A DNA stretch of 64,000 nucleotides from positions 1 through 64,000 of the forward strand of contig CAJUCE010000010.1 of assembly GCA_910584865.1 (NCBI GenBank), read 5' to 3'. Below the pieces are notes generated by a model. The model did no database searches and was not told the origin of the DNA. It saw only the letters and a list, made by a program, of their open reading frames with translations. Source of the DNA: an uncultured Acetatifactor sp. GTDB lineage: Bacteria > Bacillota > Clostridia > Lachnospirales > Lachnospiraceae. Both the position numbers and the translations under genes were made by a program. Position 1 is the first letter of the stretch. Each line of letters begins with the position of its first letter. This document shows positions 9,061 to 17,774 of this stretch, one piece after another.

Positions 9061-9091
9061 GATGCACTTTCTCTGCGGGGAAAGTGCATCT
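9061..9091 (+). terminator. Terminator after alpha-galactosidase gene
   Basis: GATGCACTTTC (9061) pairs perfectly with GAAAGTGCATC (ending 9090/9091), followed by TTTGTGT. Confidence 0.75.
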
Positions 9092-9098
9092 TTGTGTA

Positions 9099-9127
9099 TT
9101 GTAGGCGGGGAGAAGAAGGGATATAAT
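9099..9127 (+). promoter_or_regulatory. Sigma-A-type promoter
   Basis: TTGTAG (9099-9104), 17-bp spacer, TATAAT (9122-9127). It lies just after the terminator and about 70 bp before the next gene. Confidence 0.55.
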
Positions 9128-9194
9128 AGGAGAAAAGAAATTTCCAATGGAAAGAAAAGACTTTTCACACAAAACAGGAGCAGGAGGGCGGAAA

Positions 9195-9614
9195 ATGAAG
9201 GATGCAGTGTATAGGAGAGAGATCGATGAGGCGATGCAGGCAGGACGGGAAGCGCTCGGATATCTGAATGATGCGCGGGAATGCCTGAGCAGCGCGGGGA
9301 ACTGGGGAATCGTAGATATGCTGGGCGGCGGGCTTTTAACCACCCTTATCAAGCGATCCAAAATGAAAGATGCGGATACGTTGGTGCAGCAGGCGCGGAG
9401 CGCCCTGAAAAGGTTTCAGAAGGAATTGATGGATGTGGAAAATATTCCGGATTTCCGGATAGAAACCGGAGATTTTCTTACCTTTGCGGATTATTTCTTT
9501 GACGGAATCGTGGCGGACTGGCTGGTACAGTCCAAAATAAACGATGCCAGAAGGCAGGTGGAGAATGCTATTGTGAAAGTGAATTATGTGATGGGGCAGC
9601 TGCAAAACCTGTAG
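9195..9614 (+). CDS. Conserved hypothetical protein, helical
   Basis: 139 residues, not assigned to a named family. The sequence is mainly amphipathic helix with a glycine-rich middle (GNWGIVDMLGGGLLTTLIKR) that could be a re-entrant or membrane-associating hairpin, flanked by helices with coiled-coil character (about 1-35 and 65-139). No signal peptide or catalytic motif. The ATG at 9195 follows GGAGGGCGGA; the in-frame ATG at 9147 has no ribosome site. It has its own promoter upstream, and the next gene is separated by a terminator, so it is probably monocistronic. Confidence 0.6.
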   Translation: MKDAVYRREIDEAMQAGREALGYLNDARECLSSAGNWGIVDMLGGGLLTTLIKRSKMKDADTLVQQARSALKRFQKELMDVENIPDFRIETGDFLTFADYFFDGIVADWLVQSKINDARRQVENAIVKVNYVMGQLQNL

Positions 9615-9685
9615 GATTTCAGGTTATTATAGTAAACTTTTTCCGCGGGCTGCCGAAATAATAGTATATGGACAGGTGAATGGCT

Positions 9686-9731
9686 AAGGACAGCAGACAA
9701 ATGTGAAAGCAGAAGTTTGCTGTCCTTTTTT
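9686..9731 (+). terminator. Terminator after the helical hypothetical gene
   Basis: AAGGACAGCA (9686-9695) pairs with TGCTGTCCTT (9718-9727), followed by a T run. Confidence 0.8.
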
Positions 9732-9849
9732 ACATTACGAATTATTCGTGCGCAGGCCAGAACGGTTCATGACATCAAAAAGCGTATTTCGTTACATTTT
9801 CCAAAGATTCAGAGGAAGTGTGGCCGAAATAAAAGACAAGAGGTGGGGC

Positions 9850-10560
9850 ATGAAGGTCGCTATTTGTGATGAGGAAAAAGGAAGCTGTGCTACACTGGCG
9901 CAATTGGTCCGGAGGCAGGAGCCGGATTGTGAGGTAAGCTGTTTTTATTCAGTCAGACAATTTCTGGAGGCGAGACAGCATTATGATATTCTTCTGCTGG
10001 ATATTCAGATGGAGGGAATGCGGGGAATGGAAGCAGCCAGGGCATTGCGGATCAGCGGGGAAGACACCCTTTTGATATTTGTGACGGCCGGAAGGGAATA
10101 TGCAGCCGAAGCCTTTGAAGTGTCCGCATTTCATTATCTGCTGAAGCCGGTGGCTGAGGAGAAATTTTGCGGGGTCTTTGAAAACGCCTGCAGAGCAGTA
10201 CGCAGGCAGGAGGAGATCAGAGACGGCCAGCTGTTTTTTCAGACCAAGGCCAGAAACTTTACTGTACGGAAAAAGGAAATTTTGTACATAGAAAGTGAAA
10301 AGCGCAAGGTGGAAATCCATACATTAAAGGAAAATATCACGATATATGCCACCATGAAGCATATGGAGGAACAGCTGGGGAAGGGATTCTACCGTTGCCA
10401 TAGAGGTTATCTGGTGAACATGGATTATGTGGCAGGCTATGGAACCGGAACCATCCGGCTGCAGAACGGAGAGGACATTTATCTGGCAAGAGAGAAATAT
10501 TCGGATTTTGTCAGGGTGTATACGGAATATCTGAAGGGGAAGGGTATTACCGTGGTATAG
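9850..10560 (+). CDS. LytTR-family response regulator
   Basis: 236 residues. Residues 1-120 form a receiver domain: Asp pair near the start (ICDEE), phospho-acceptor Asp in ILLLDIQMEGMRG (about residue 50), Thr in LIFVTAGRE and Lys in YLLKPV. Residues about 135-236 form a LytTR DNA-binding domain (FTVRKKEILYIESEKRKVEI then FYRCHRGYLVN). AgrA/ComE-type proteins bind tandem 9-bp sites and often govern peptide-signalled behaviour. No histidine kinase is adjacent, so it is an orphan here. The start follows AAGAGGTGGGGC; the open frame extends 49 codons further upstream but across a terminator. Confidence 0.85.
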   Translation: MKVAICDEEKGSCATLAQLVRRQEPDCEVSCFYSVRQFLEARQHYDILLLDIQMEGMRGMEAARALRISGEDTLLIFVTAGREYAAEAFEVSAFHYLLKPVAEEKFCGVFENACRAVRRQEEIRDGQLFFQTKARNFTVRKKEILYIESEKRKVEIHTLKENITIYATMKHMEEQLGKGFYRCHRGYLVNMDYVAGYGTGTIRLQNGEDIYLAREKYSDFVRVYTEYLKGKGITVV

Positions 10561-10566
10561 GGGGAC

Positions 10567-10712
10567 TCCCCTGTAAGGGCATATTTGGATCAGACACGGA
10601 ACTGGAAAACAGTGTCTGAGCGAAATACGCCTGGGAGAAATTTCAGATGCTTTCTTTGCAGCTGAAATTATTCCCCTATAAGGGCATAATTGGATCAGAC
10701 ACAGAACTGGAA
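10567..10712 (+). repeat. 41-bp direct repeat pair with a hairpin between them
   Basis: 10567-10607 and 10672-10712 are near-identical (TCCCCT-TAAGGGCATA-TTGGATCAGACAC-GAACTGGAA, three mismatches), 105 bp apart. Between them AATTTCAG (10639-10646) pairs with CTGAAATT (10662-10669). The second copy ends at the ribosome site of the next gene. The function is unknown. It could be a duplicated regulator site for the LytTR protein just upstream, or a simple tandem duplication. Confidence 0.6.
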
Positions 10713-10726
10713 TAGGAGGCACAAAA

Positions 10727-11383
10727 ATGAGAATCAGAACAGGAATGAGAAGAGCAACTACACAGATGCTCAATGCTGCAACGAGGAGAACAGGGCTGTC
10801 TTCCAGAAGAAGCTCCCTGCTAAGCTCTGTGCGCAGCAGGCGGACGGGGCTATCATCCCGGCTGGATGCCATGAATGCCAGCAGCCCGCAGAGCAGCCGG
10901 ATCGCGAGGAGCAATTATGAAAAGCTGCAGAAATCTGCAGACTCTCTGGTGAATCAGGCACAGCTTCTGGCGGAAAAGGTAGATACGGGAGGCAAGTCCA
11001 TCGGGACAACGGCGGCAGGGATGGTGTCTGATTTTAACAGTACATTGAAATATTTAAGACAGAATTCAGGAGTCTTGAACGAGTATTACAGGCAGTCCTT
11101 GAAAGAGACCGCCGCTACCAACAAAAAGGAGCTGGAGGAGATCGGGATCAGCGTGTCCAACGACGGTTCCCTTACCCTGAACCAGGAGAAGCTGGCCGAA
11201 GCGGACGAGGATAAGGTCAGAAAAATGCTGGGCACAGACAGCGATTTTATCAAACGGATTAATGCAGTTGCTTCCAGGGCGGCAGATAATGCCAGGGCGA
11301 ATGCAGAAAGTGTTTCCAGCCAGTACAATGCGGCGGGAGGGCTGGCCAGTTCCTATTTGAGCAAGTATAATTTCCGCGGGTGA
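10727..11383 (+). CDS. Hypothetical protein with FliD-like C-terminal region
   Basis: 218 residues. The first 50 are Arg/Ser-rich with an exact internal duplication of RRTGLSSR (about residues 20-27 and 38-45). Residues about 60-218 are helical. They contain IGISVSNDGSLTLNQEKLAE then ADEDKVRKMLG, which is the pattern of the flagellar cap protein FliD C-terminal domain (GIT-x-DGTLSLDxxKL...V), and a coiled-coil-like end. FliD proper is over 400 residues, so this is not a normal cap protein. No flagellar genes are in the window. The ribosome site is AATAGGAGGCACAAAA. Confidence 0.55.
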   Translation: MRIRTGMRRATTQMLNAATRRTGLSSRRSSLLSSVRSRRTGLSSRLDAMNASSPQSSRIARSNYEKLQKSADSLVNQAQLLAEKVDTGGKSIGTTAAGMVSDFNSTLKYLRQNSGVLNEYYRQSLKETAATNKKELEEIGISVSNDGSLTLNQEKLAEADEDKVRKMLGTDSDFIKRINAVASRAADNARANAESVSSQYNAAGGLASSYLSKYNFRG

Positions 11384-11631
11384 GACGGCTGGAAGTGTTT
11401 TGGCTGCTTTTGATGTATGACGGCGAAGAGAGAGGCAATATGGCGGAATGCTGCAGGTGCGATATGAACTGGAATGCATAAAGCTGGTGTGAAATGCAGC
11501 GGAATGTACTGCCGGAGTGCAATGAAGCGAGGGCAGTGAACTGGTGTGCAATGCGGCAGAGTGCAATGATTGGAGTGTGGCGAATTCCGGTGTATGAGAA
11601 TAGGGATAAGAAAGGATGAGAGTTTGAAGAA
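11384..11631. other. Intergenic region with short purine-rich repeats
   Basis: About 250 bp without a gene. It contains many degenerate copies of GGAATG/GCAATG/TGCAATG and CTGGTGTG (for example 11466-11560), consistent with expansion of a short unit. No promoter or terminator is clear. AAAGGATGAGAG near 11612 may be the ribosome site of the next gene. Confidence 0.4.
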
Positions 11632-12288
11632 ATGAGAATTGGCGCGGGTATTACAGGAATGGAATCCGCTGCAGGGAAAAGGAATTCCCAGGAAGTAAAC
11701 AGACATTTTGCAGATATGAATTCGCAGGCGGCGTCCTATGGAAATACTGCATGGACGGTATTCGGCAGCAGAATACAGGACAGAACGGATACGGATAGCG
11801 GGGAGGACGGTTCCGGAGAAGAGAGCGGAGAACAGATTTCCGACGGCAGATCAGAGGCGGAGAAAATCTATCAGGCAGCCGTTGGGGGAAAGCCCAATCC
11901 CATTTCGAATATGATGGAGGCCCCCAAGGTTCCCTACGGGCGCCTGGCAAAGGATGGCGTGATCATTTACAATGGAGTCTGCTTTGTATGTGATGAGAAG
12001 ACCAACAGTATCTGCCTGGGGGATATGACAGACGAAGAAAATGTACTGAATATCCCGCTGTCCGGCGGAGGGCATCTGAAGGTAAACCGCGACAGCATCG
12101 GGCTTTTGTCCAAGGCGGCGGGAATGTTTACGCCCGAGGACCTGAATCTGATCATGCGTGCTATCAGCCAGGATACGAGGATTCAGGCCGTAAAGAATGA
12201 GATAGAGGACGAAAAGGCCAATGTGGGCAATCAGCTGAGGAGCGAAGACGCGGGGAGGGATACTGCGGAGCCGGAGGAAGAGGAATAA
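11632..12288 (+). CDS. Hypothetical protein (paired with the FliD-like gene)
   Basis: 218 residues, not assigned. Residues 1-90 are polar and probably disordered (DTDSGEDGSGEESGEQISDG). Residues about 95-190 look folded, with a beta-rich part (DGVIIYNGVCFVCDEKTNSI then CLGDMTDEE and LNIPLSGGGHLKVNRD) followed by helices (LLSKAAGMFTPEDLNLIMRA). The tail is acidic (EPEEEE). Orientation and spacing suggest it is transcribed with the FliD-like gene upstream. A terminator follows at 12364. No enzyme motif or signal peptide is visible. Confidence 0.6.
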   Translation: MRIGAGITGMESAAGKRNSQEVNRHFADMNSQAASYGNTAWTVFGSRIQDRTDTDSGEDGSGEESGEQISDGRSEAEKIYQAAVGGKPNPISNMMEAPKVPYGRLAKDGVIIYNGVCFVCDEKTNSICLGDMTDEENVLNIPLSGGGHLKVNRDSIGLLSKAAGMFTPEDLNLIMRAISQDTRIQAVKNEIEDEKANVGNQLRSEDAGRDTAEPEEEE

Positions 12289-12363
12289 GGAGAGGCGTCT
12301 GCCAGTAACAGATGTCCCTTGGAACGATAGACGGTTAGGACGTTTAAAATGAATAAGATAAAA

Positions 12364-12394
12364 ACAGTCGCCTGAATGCCCGGCGGCTGTTTTT
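12364..12394 (+). terminator. Terminator
   Basis: ACAGTCGCC (12364-12372) pairs with GGCGGCTGT (12382-12390) with one mismatch, followed by TTTT. Confidence 0.7.
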
Positions 12395-12427
12395 GTCTGA
12401 AAAAAGTCCGAAAAGGTGCTTTCCGGC

Positions 12428-12457
12428 TTGCCTATTTTTCCAAAGCTATGTTAGAAT
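12428..12457 (+). promoter_or_regulatory. Probable sigma-A-type promoter
   Basis: TTGCCT (12428-12433), 18-bp spacer, TAGAAT (12452-12457), ahead of the flavoprotein gene. Confidence 0.4.
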
Positions 12458-12521
12458 AGGTAAGGGCTGTCCGGCGGGATTCGGACAAAACGAAATTTCC
12501 TACAGAAAGGGAGGGAATGTG

Positions 12522-13895
12522 ATGCAATATGATATTATTATTGTAGGAGCGGGGCCGGGAGGTATTTTTGCCGCATATGAGCTGACAAAGGAGGATCGGG
12601 GGCTTAAGATAGCGGTCTTTGAGGCGGGCCATTCCCTGGAAAAGCGCCGCTGTCCCATTGATGGGGACAGGGTAAAGAGCTGTATCGGATGCAAGTCCTG
12701 TTCGATTATGAGCGGATTCGGCGGGGCGGGTGCGTTTTCCGACGGAAAGTACAATATTACCAATGATTTCGGAGGAACTCTCCACGAATATATCGGCAAA
12801 AGGCAGGCAGTGGAATTGATGGAGTATGTGGATACCATCAATATGTCCCACGGCGGGGAAGGCACGAAAATGTATTCTACGGCCGGGACGCATTTTAAAA
12901 AGCTGTGTCTGCAGAATAAGCTGAATCTGCTGGACGCCTCGGTACGGCATCTGGGGACGGATATCAACTTTATCGTTCTGGAAAATCTGTATGCGGAACT
13001 CAAGGAAAAAGTAGATTTCTATTTTGACACGCCCGTGAGCGGAATTGTGCTGGCTGAGGGCGGATATGAGATTCGCTGCAAAGAGGACAGCTATAGGTGC
13101 AGGCAGTGCGTTGTGTCCGTGGGGCGGAGCGGCAGCAAGTGGATGGAGAAAATCTGCGGAGAGCTGGAGATTCCCACGAAATCAAACCGGGTGGATATCG
13201 GTGTGCGCGTGGAGCTGCCCGCAGTGATTTTCTCCCATCTGACAGATGAATTGTACGAGAGCAAAATTGTATACAGGACTTCCAAGTTCGAAGACAGGGT
13301 GCGTACTTTTTGTATGAATCCCTACGGAATTGTAGTCAATGAGAACACCAACGGGATCGTCACCGTCAACGGCCACAGCTTTGAGAGTCCGGAGAAACGC
13401 ACGGAAAATACAAACTTTGCCCTGCTGGTGGCAAAGCATTTCTCGGAGCCCTTCCGGGACAGCAACGGGTATGGGGAGAGTATCGCCAGGCTTTCCAATA
13501 TGCTGGGGGGCGGCGTCATCGTGCAGCGCTTCGGCGATCTGGTGAGAGGGCGGCGCAGCAATGTGAAGCGGATTGAGGAAGGGCTGGTGACACCTACCCT
13601 GGCCGCCACGCCGGGAGATTTGAGCCTGGTGCTGCCCAAACGGATTCTGGACGGTATCATGGAGATGATTTACGCGCTGGATCAGATTGCGCCGGGCACG
13701 GCCAACGACGATACGCTGCTCTATGGCGTGGAAGTCAAATTCTACAACATGGAAGTGGAATTGGACGGGAACCTGGAATGCAGACATAAGGGGCTCTACA
13801 TCATCGGCGACGGCAGCGGCGTAACTCATTCCCTGTCCCATGCCTCCGCCAGCGGCGTATATGTGGCCAGGCATCTGCTGGAGGGAAGCCGATAG
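12522..13895 (+). CDS. FAD-dependent oxidoreductase (NAD(P)/FAD-binding dehydrogenase)
   Basis: 457 residues. The N-terminal Rossmann dinucleotide-binding motif is intact (YDIIIVGAGPGGIFAAYEL), and the C-terminal FAD contact reads GLYIIGDGSGVTHSLSHASA. A cysteine group CPIDGDRVKSCIGCKSCSIM at about residues 44-63 is characteristic of a group of uncharacterised flavoproteins annotated as FAD-dependent dehydrogenases. Cytoplasmic. The substrate is unknown. The start at 12522 follows AGAAAGGGAGGG; the longer frame from 12393 crosses the promoter. The NUDIX gene follows 31 bp later and may share its transcript. Confidence 0.82.
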   Translation: MQYDIIIVGAGPGGIFAAYELTKEDRGLKIAVFEAGHSLEKRRCPIDGDRVKSCIGCKSCSIMSGFGGAGAFSDGKYNITNDFGGTLHEYIGKRQAVELMEYVDTINMSHGGEGTKMYSTAGTHFKKLCLQNKLNLLDASVRHLGTDINFIVLENLYAELKEKVDFYFDTPVSGIVLAEGGYEIRCKEDSYRCRQCVVSVGRSGSKWMEKICGELEIPTKSNRVDIGVRVELPAVIFSHLTDELYESKIVYRTSKFEDRVRTFCMNPYGIVVNENTNGIVTVNGHSFESPEKRTENTNFALLVAKHFSEPFRDSNGYGESIARLSNMLGGGVIVQRFGDLVRGRRSNVKRIEEGLVTPTLAATPGDLSLVLPKRILDGIMEMIYALDQIAPGTANDDTLLYGVEVKFYNMEVELDGNLECRHKGLYIIGDGSGVTHSLSHASASGVYVARHLLEGSR

Positions 13896-13926
13896 AGAGA
13901 AAAAGATAAGCACACAGGAGGCCTAT

Positions 13927-14433
13927 ATGCCGGGTAATCTGACGACACTATGTTATATAGAGAAGGATGGCCGCTATCTGATGCTTCACCGGACGAAGAA
14001 GAGGAATGACATCAACGCGGACAAATGGATCGGTGTGGGCGGTCATTTCGAAGAGGGAGAATCGCCGGAGGACTGTCTGCTGCGGGAAGTTTATGAGGAG
14101 ACAGGATTGACGCTGACATCCTGGAAACTGCGGGGAATCGTTACGTTCAGTGCAAAATTAAGCAAAGAATTATGGGAGACGGAATACATGTTTCTCTATA
14201 CGGCGGATCGGTATACCGGGACATTGAGAGAATGCAGCGAAGGGATGCTGGAATGGATTGAGAAGCCGCAGGTATACGGATTGCCCATCTGGGAGGGAGA
14301 CCGGCTGTTCTTCCGGCTGCTGGAGGAGGGGCGGGCGTTCTTTTCCCTGAAATTGTGTTATGAGAGCGGGGTTTTGAAGAGGGCTGTTCTGGACGGCGAA
14401 AGTCTGGACGTAAATTACCGAATATTGAAATGA
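13927..14433 (+). CDS. NUDIX hydrolase (8-oxo-dGTP diphosphatase-like)
   Basis: 168 residues. The full Nudix box GX5EX7REUXEEXGU is present as GHFEEGESPEDCLLREVYEETGL (about residues 39-61, the stretch beginning GGHFEEGE). The opening TLCYIEKDGRYLMLHRTKK and the VTF...WETEYMFLY segment match Firmicutes MutT-like enzymes that clean oxidised nucleotides. ATG at 13927 follows CAGGAGGCCTAT. It lies close behind the flavoprotein gene and is probably cotranscribed. Confidence 0.85.
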   Translation: MPGNLTTLCYIEKDGRYLMLHRTKKRNDINADKWIGVGGHFEEGESPEDCLLREVYEETGLTLTSWKLRGIVTFSAKLSKELWETEYMFLYTADRYTGTLRECSEGMLEWIEKPQVYGLPIWEGDRLFFRLLEEGRAFFSLKLCYESGVLKRAVLDGESLDVNYRILK

Positions 14434-14598
14434 GCGCCTGCCGCTGGCGGGCGTAGCGTGTAAATAGGAAGGTTACTGCCGAGCGCTTCTGCAACGTAGA
14501 ATAGAAAGTGCCGTGTGAGTTCATTCACAAGCGGACACGGCTGTGAAAATGGGATCAAACAAAAAACAATATATGAAAAGAAAGGATGACGGGCGAAG

Positions 14599-15462
14599 AT
14601 GGGAAAAGCGAAAGTGTATTTTACGAAAGAGATAACACCTCAGGCTATGGTCAGAATGTATGAGGCCATGGGAGTGGCGCTGCCCGGAAAGGTGGCCGTA
14701 AAGCTGCATTCCGGGGAGGTGGGAAATCAGAATTTCCTGCGGCCGGATTTTATGAAGCCGGTGATCGATCATGTGAAGGGAACCATCGTGGAATGCAATA
14801 CCGCATACGAAGGAAAGCGGAATACCACGAAGGCGCATTGGGAGACTATGAAGCTTCACGGCTGGGCGGATATTGCGGATGTGGATATCCTGGATGAAGA
14901 AGGGGAATTGGAACTTTCCGTCCCGGAGGGACAAAAGATTCAGAAAAATTATGTGGGAGATCATGTGAAAAATTATGACTCCATGCTGGTGTTGTCCCAT
15001 TTCAAGGGGCATCCCATGGGCGGCTTCGGCGGAGCATTGAAAAATATCTCCATCGGACTGGCTTCATCTCATGGGAAAGCCTATATTCATGGTGTGGGAG
15101 ATGTGAATAATTTCTGGAATTCCGATCATGATTCCTTCCTGGAATCCATGGCTGACGCCAGCAAATCCATTATGGATATGTTCGGAGATAAAATCGTATT
15201 TATCAATGTGATGAAGAATATGTCCGTTGACTGCGACTGCTGCGCCGTGGCGGAAGATCCGGCTATGGCGGATATCGGCATTCTGGCTTCCACAGATCCG
15301 GTGGCGCTGGACCAGGCATGTCTTGATCTGGTATATGCCTCCAAGGATCCCGGAAGAGATCATCTGTTGGAGCGCATCGAGTCCAGAAACGGCGTGCATA
15401 CGGTGGAAGCCGCTGCGAAAATCGGTGTGGGAAGCCGGGAATATGAGCTGACGCAGATCTGA
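14599..15462 (+). CDS. DUF362 domain-containing protein
   Basis: 287 residues, full-length for the shorter DUF362 proteins without the extra 2x[4Fe-4S] ferredoxin domain. Typical segments: VAVKLHSGEVGNQNFLRP near the start, MLVLSHFKGHPMGGFGGALK in the middle and LASTDPVALDQACLDLVY near the end. A cysteine cluster DCDCCAV at about residues 212-218 could bind metal. The function of the family is unknown; members are common in anaerobes. A perfect 12-bp terminator hairpin follows. Confidence 0.85.
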   Translation: MGKAKVYFTKEITPQAMVRMYEAMGVALPGKVAVKLHSGEVGNQNFLRPDFMKPVIDHVKGTIVECNTAYEGKRNTTKAHWETMKLHGWADIADVDILDEEGELELSVPEGQKIQKNYVGDHVKNYDSMLVLSHFKGHPMGGFGGALKNISIGLASSHGKAYIHGVGDVNNFWNSDHDSFLESMADASKSIMDMFGDKIVFINVMKNMSVDCDCCAVAEDPAMADIGILASTDPVALDQACLDLVYASKDPGRDHLLERIESRNGVHTVEAAAKIGVGSREYELTQI

Positions 15463-15487
15463 AAAAGCATGTTCAAAAGCTGAAATG

Positions 15488-15524
15488 ACAGCCCGGGATG
15501 GCCGAAAGAGGTATCCCGGGCTGT
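15488..15524. terminator. Bidirectional terminator between DUF362 gene and pyrI
   Basis: ACAGCCCGGGAT (15488-15499) pairs perfectly with ATCCCGGGCTGT (15513-15524). It lies between convergent genes. The T runs are weak on both sides, but position and stem strength fit. Confidence 0.65.
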
Positions 15525-15567
15525 TGGCAGGTGTTCTCGTTTGTCACAGGGAGAATCAGAGCTGTTT

Positions 15568-16008
15568 TCAGAACCATTTCCCCGAAGATACATATTTCTC
15601 TTCACAATATTTACAGCGATAGACCTCCTTGTCCATATCGGCCAGATAGAAGATATGGGGGAGCTCCTGCTCGATGGAGGTGATGCATCTGGGATTGTGG
15701 CAGCGGATGACATTTTTGATCTGCCTGGGCAGGGTCAGTTCCTTTTTCTCCACGATCTCGCCGTTTTTAATCACATTGACGGTGATATTGTGGTCAATGA
15801 AGGCCAGCACATCCAGATCCAGCATGTCGATGTCACATTCCACTTTCAGGATATCTTTTTTCTCCATCTTGTTGCTTCTGGCATTTTTGATGATCGCTAC
15901 GGTACAATCCAGCTTGTCCAGCTGCAAGTGATCATAAATATCAAGACTCCTGCCGGCTTTGATATGGTCCAGGACAAAGCCTTCTTCAATTTTTCCTACG
16001 TTCAGCAT
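15568..16008 (-). CDS. pyrI: Aspartate carbamoyltransferase regulatory subunit
   Basis: 146 residues. The N-terminal allosteric domain (GFVLDHIKAGRSLDIYDHLQ) and the C-terminal zinc domain are both complete. The four zinc cysteines read CHNPRC and CKYC (C-x4-C...C-x2-C). In the ATCase holoenzyme it binds nucleotides and modulates the catalytic trimers. It follows pyrB by about 95 bp on the same strand, the usual pyrBI order. Confidence 0.95.
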   Translation of the reverse strand: MLNVGKIEEGFVLDHIKAGRSLDIYDHLQLDKLDCTVAIIKNARSNKMEKKDILKVECDIDMLDLDVLAFIDHNITVNVIKNGEIVEKKELTLPRQIKNVIRCHNPRCITSIEQELPHIFYLADMDKEVYRCKYCEEKYVSSGKWF

Positions 16009-16102
16009 ATATGAATCATTCCTTTCCGTTATTGTTTGATAAGGGCTCTATTTCGAAAGAGTGCCCGCGTTTCAAGGATCAGTGCATCATACCGGGATGA
16101 GA

Positions 16103-17020
16103 TCAGGGCAACTGAATTTCCAGCAGCGTGAGGATCAGCGCCATCCGCACATAGACTCCGTAGAGGGCCTGTCTGAAGTAAGCGGCTCTTGGATCATCGT
16201 CTACTTCCACAGAGATTTCGTTGACCCTGGGAAGCGGGTGGAGTACCAGCATATCTTTTTTGGCCAGCATCATCTTATCTGCATTCAGGATATAGAAATC
16301 TTTTAAGCGGACATAATCCTCCTCATTGAAGAAACGTTCCCGCTGTACTCTGGTCATATACAGCAGATCCAGCCTGGGCATAACGGTTTCCAGCCGGATT
16401 ACTTCTTCATAGGGAATGCCCTTTTCTTTCAGCGCGTCGGTGATATAGTCTGGAACCCGAAGCTCCTCGGGGGATATGAAGATAAACCGGATTCCTTCAT
16501 ATCGCGTCAGTGCGTTGATGAGGGAATGAACGGTGCGCCCGAACTTCAGATCGCCACATAAACCAATGGTGAAGTTTCCCAGTCTGCCCTTGAGACTGCG
16601 TATGGTCAGCAGGTCTGTCAATGTCTGGGTGGGATGTTGATGGCCGCCGTCCCCTGCATTGATGACGGGGATGCCTGACTTTTCTGCCGCCACCATGGGG
16701 GCGCCTTCTTTGGGATGACGCATGGCACAGATATCCGCATAACAGGAGATGATGCGGATGGTGTCGGATACGCTCTCTCCCTTGGTTGCGGAGGAGGAGG
16801 AAGCGTCGGCGAATCCCATGACCTGTCCGCCCAGTCGGATCATGGCCGATTCAAAGCTTAAGCGGGTGCGTGTACTGGGTTCGTAGAAGCAGGTGGCCAA
16901 TATCCTGCCGTCGCAGGCATGGGCATATTTGCCGGGATTTTTTTCGATATCGTTTGCCAGATCGAAGAGCCGGTCCAACTCTTCGGCGGTAAAATCAAGG
17001 GGGCTCATTAAATGTTTCAT
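16103..17020 (-). CDS. pyrB: Aspartate carbamoyltransferase catalytic subunit
   Basis: 305 residues, standard length. It condenses carbamoyl phosphate with aspartate, the committed step of pyrimidine synthesis. The carbamoyl-phosphate motif EPSTRTRLSFESAM, the GDGGHQHPTQTLTD segment and the aspartate-loop region MTRVQRERF are intact. It starts ATG at 17020 with GAGGAAAAG upstream. The leader between 17021 and 17107 shows no PyrR-type anti-terminator that I can recognise. pyrI follows. Confidence 0.96.
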   Translation of the reverse strand: MKHLMSPLDFTAEELDRLFDLANDIEKNPGKYAHACDGRILATCFYEPSTRTRLSFESAMIRLGGQVMGFADASSSSATKGESVSDTIRIISCYADICAMRHPKEGAPMVAAEKSGIPVINAGDGGHQHPTQTLTDLLTIRSLKGRLGNFTIGLCGDLKFGRTVHSLINALTRYEGIRFIFISPEELRVPDYITDALKEKGIPYEEVIRLETVMPRLDLLYMTRVQRERFFNEEDYVRLKDFYILNADKMMLAKKDMLVLHPLPRVNEISVEVDDDPRAAYFRQALYGVYVRMALILTLLEIQLP

Positions 17021-17107
17021 ATCTTTTCCTCATTTCTGCGCTGCCGTTTCGGCGCCGTTGAAAACAGGGTATGAGAGCGGCGGCAGCGCGGACACAGACC
17101 ATACCCA

Positions 17108-17138
17108 AAAAGAAGTCGAAGAGAAAAACTCTTCGACT
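17108..17138 (-). terminator. Terminator after nitroreductase gene (minus strand)
   Basis: AGTCGAAGAG (17114-17123) pairs perfectly with CTCTTCGACT (17129-17138). On the minus strand it is followed by TCTTTTT. It separates the nitroreductase from pyrB, so pyrB needs its own promoter or read-through. Confidence 0.8.
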
Positions 17139-17143
17139 CCAAA

Positions 17144-17683
17144 TTATGATTGATAAGATAACAATTCTTCTACCGTCTTGCGTCTGGGTGCAACGGGAGA
17201 TTCAGCAGGATAACCAATGGGAATTAAAGCTACCAGTTCCCGTTCCTCGGGAATCTCCAGCAGCCTGGCGGCATCTTCTTCGTCAAACAAGCCCATGATC
17301 ACGGTTCCCAATCCCTGTTCATAAGCGGCAAGACAGAACGCTTCTCCGGCGGCGCCGGCGTCGTACATCTGCCATCTGTCTCCCTTGGGGGTGGAGTATG
17401 AACCGTCTCTTTCATAACCGCTGCGGCCCTTAATCATGGTGACGGCAATTACCATGGGAGCGTTTTCCATTATTTTCCCATTGCCCGGGAAGAGAGAGGT
17501 GCATTTTGCCAAAGCGGCTTTCTTTTCCCCTTCTATGGCAATATAACGGACAATCTGGGTGTGTTTCCAGCTGGGGGCATAGGAAGCTGTTTCGACAATC
17601 TGTGCAAGCAGCTCATGGGAAACGGGCTGGTCTGTAAATTTACGGATACTTCTGCGGCCTTTGATACACTCATTAGCAGTCAT
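17144..17683 (-). CDS. Nitroreductase-family flavoprotein
   Basis: 179 residues. The FMN-binding opening CIKGRRSIRKFTDQPVSHEL and the later GAAGEAFCLAAYEQGLGT then IPIGYPAESP are characteristic of the nitroreductase/FMN-oxidoreductase fold. It probably reduces nitro compounds, quinones or flavins with NAD(P)H. ATG at 17683 is preceded by AGGAGG (ATCAGGAGGTTCCACAG on the minus strand). The open frame continues 250 codons further upstream but that part is antisense to other genes. Monocistronic between its own terminator and a divergent gene. Confidence 0.88.
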   Translation of the reverse strand: MTANECIKGRRSIRKFTDQPVSHELLAQIVETASYAPSWKHTQIVRYIAIEGEKKAALAKCTSLFPGNGKIMENAPMVIAVTMIKGRSGYERDGSYSTPKGDRWQMYDAGAAGEAFCLAAYEQGLGTVIMGLFDEEDAARLLEIPEERELVALIPIGYPAESPVAPRRKTVEELLSYQS

Positions 17684-17774
17684 CTGTGGAACCTCCTGAT
17701 TTATTTTTGTTTTATCTATGATACCACGTTGCGGGAGGAGTTTCAATGAAATCTTTGAAAGAAGTGAGAAAGAT

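Noticed and set aside
14434..14598. Possible riboswitch or terminator (GCCGTGT...ACACGGC hairpin) before the DUF362 gene
   Set aside because: The stem exists but there is no T run and no recognisable riboswitch core; left unassigned.
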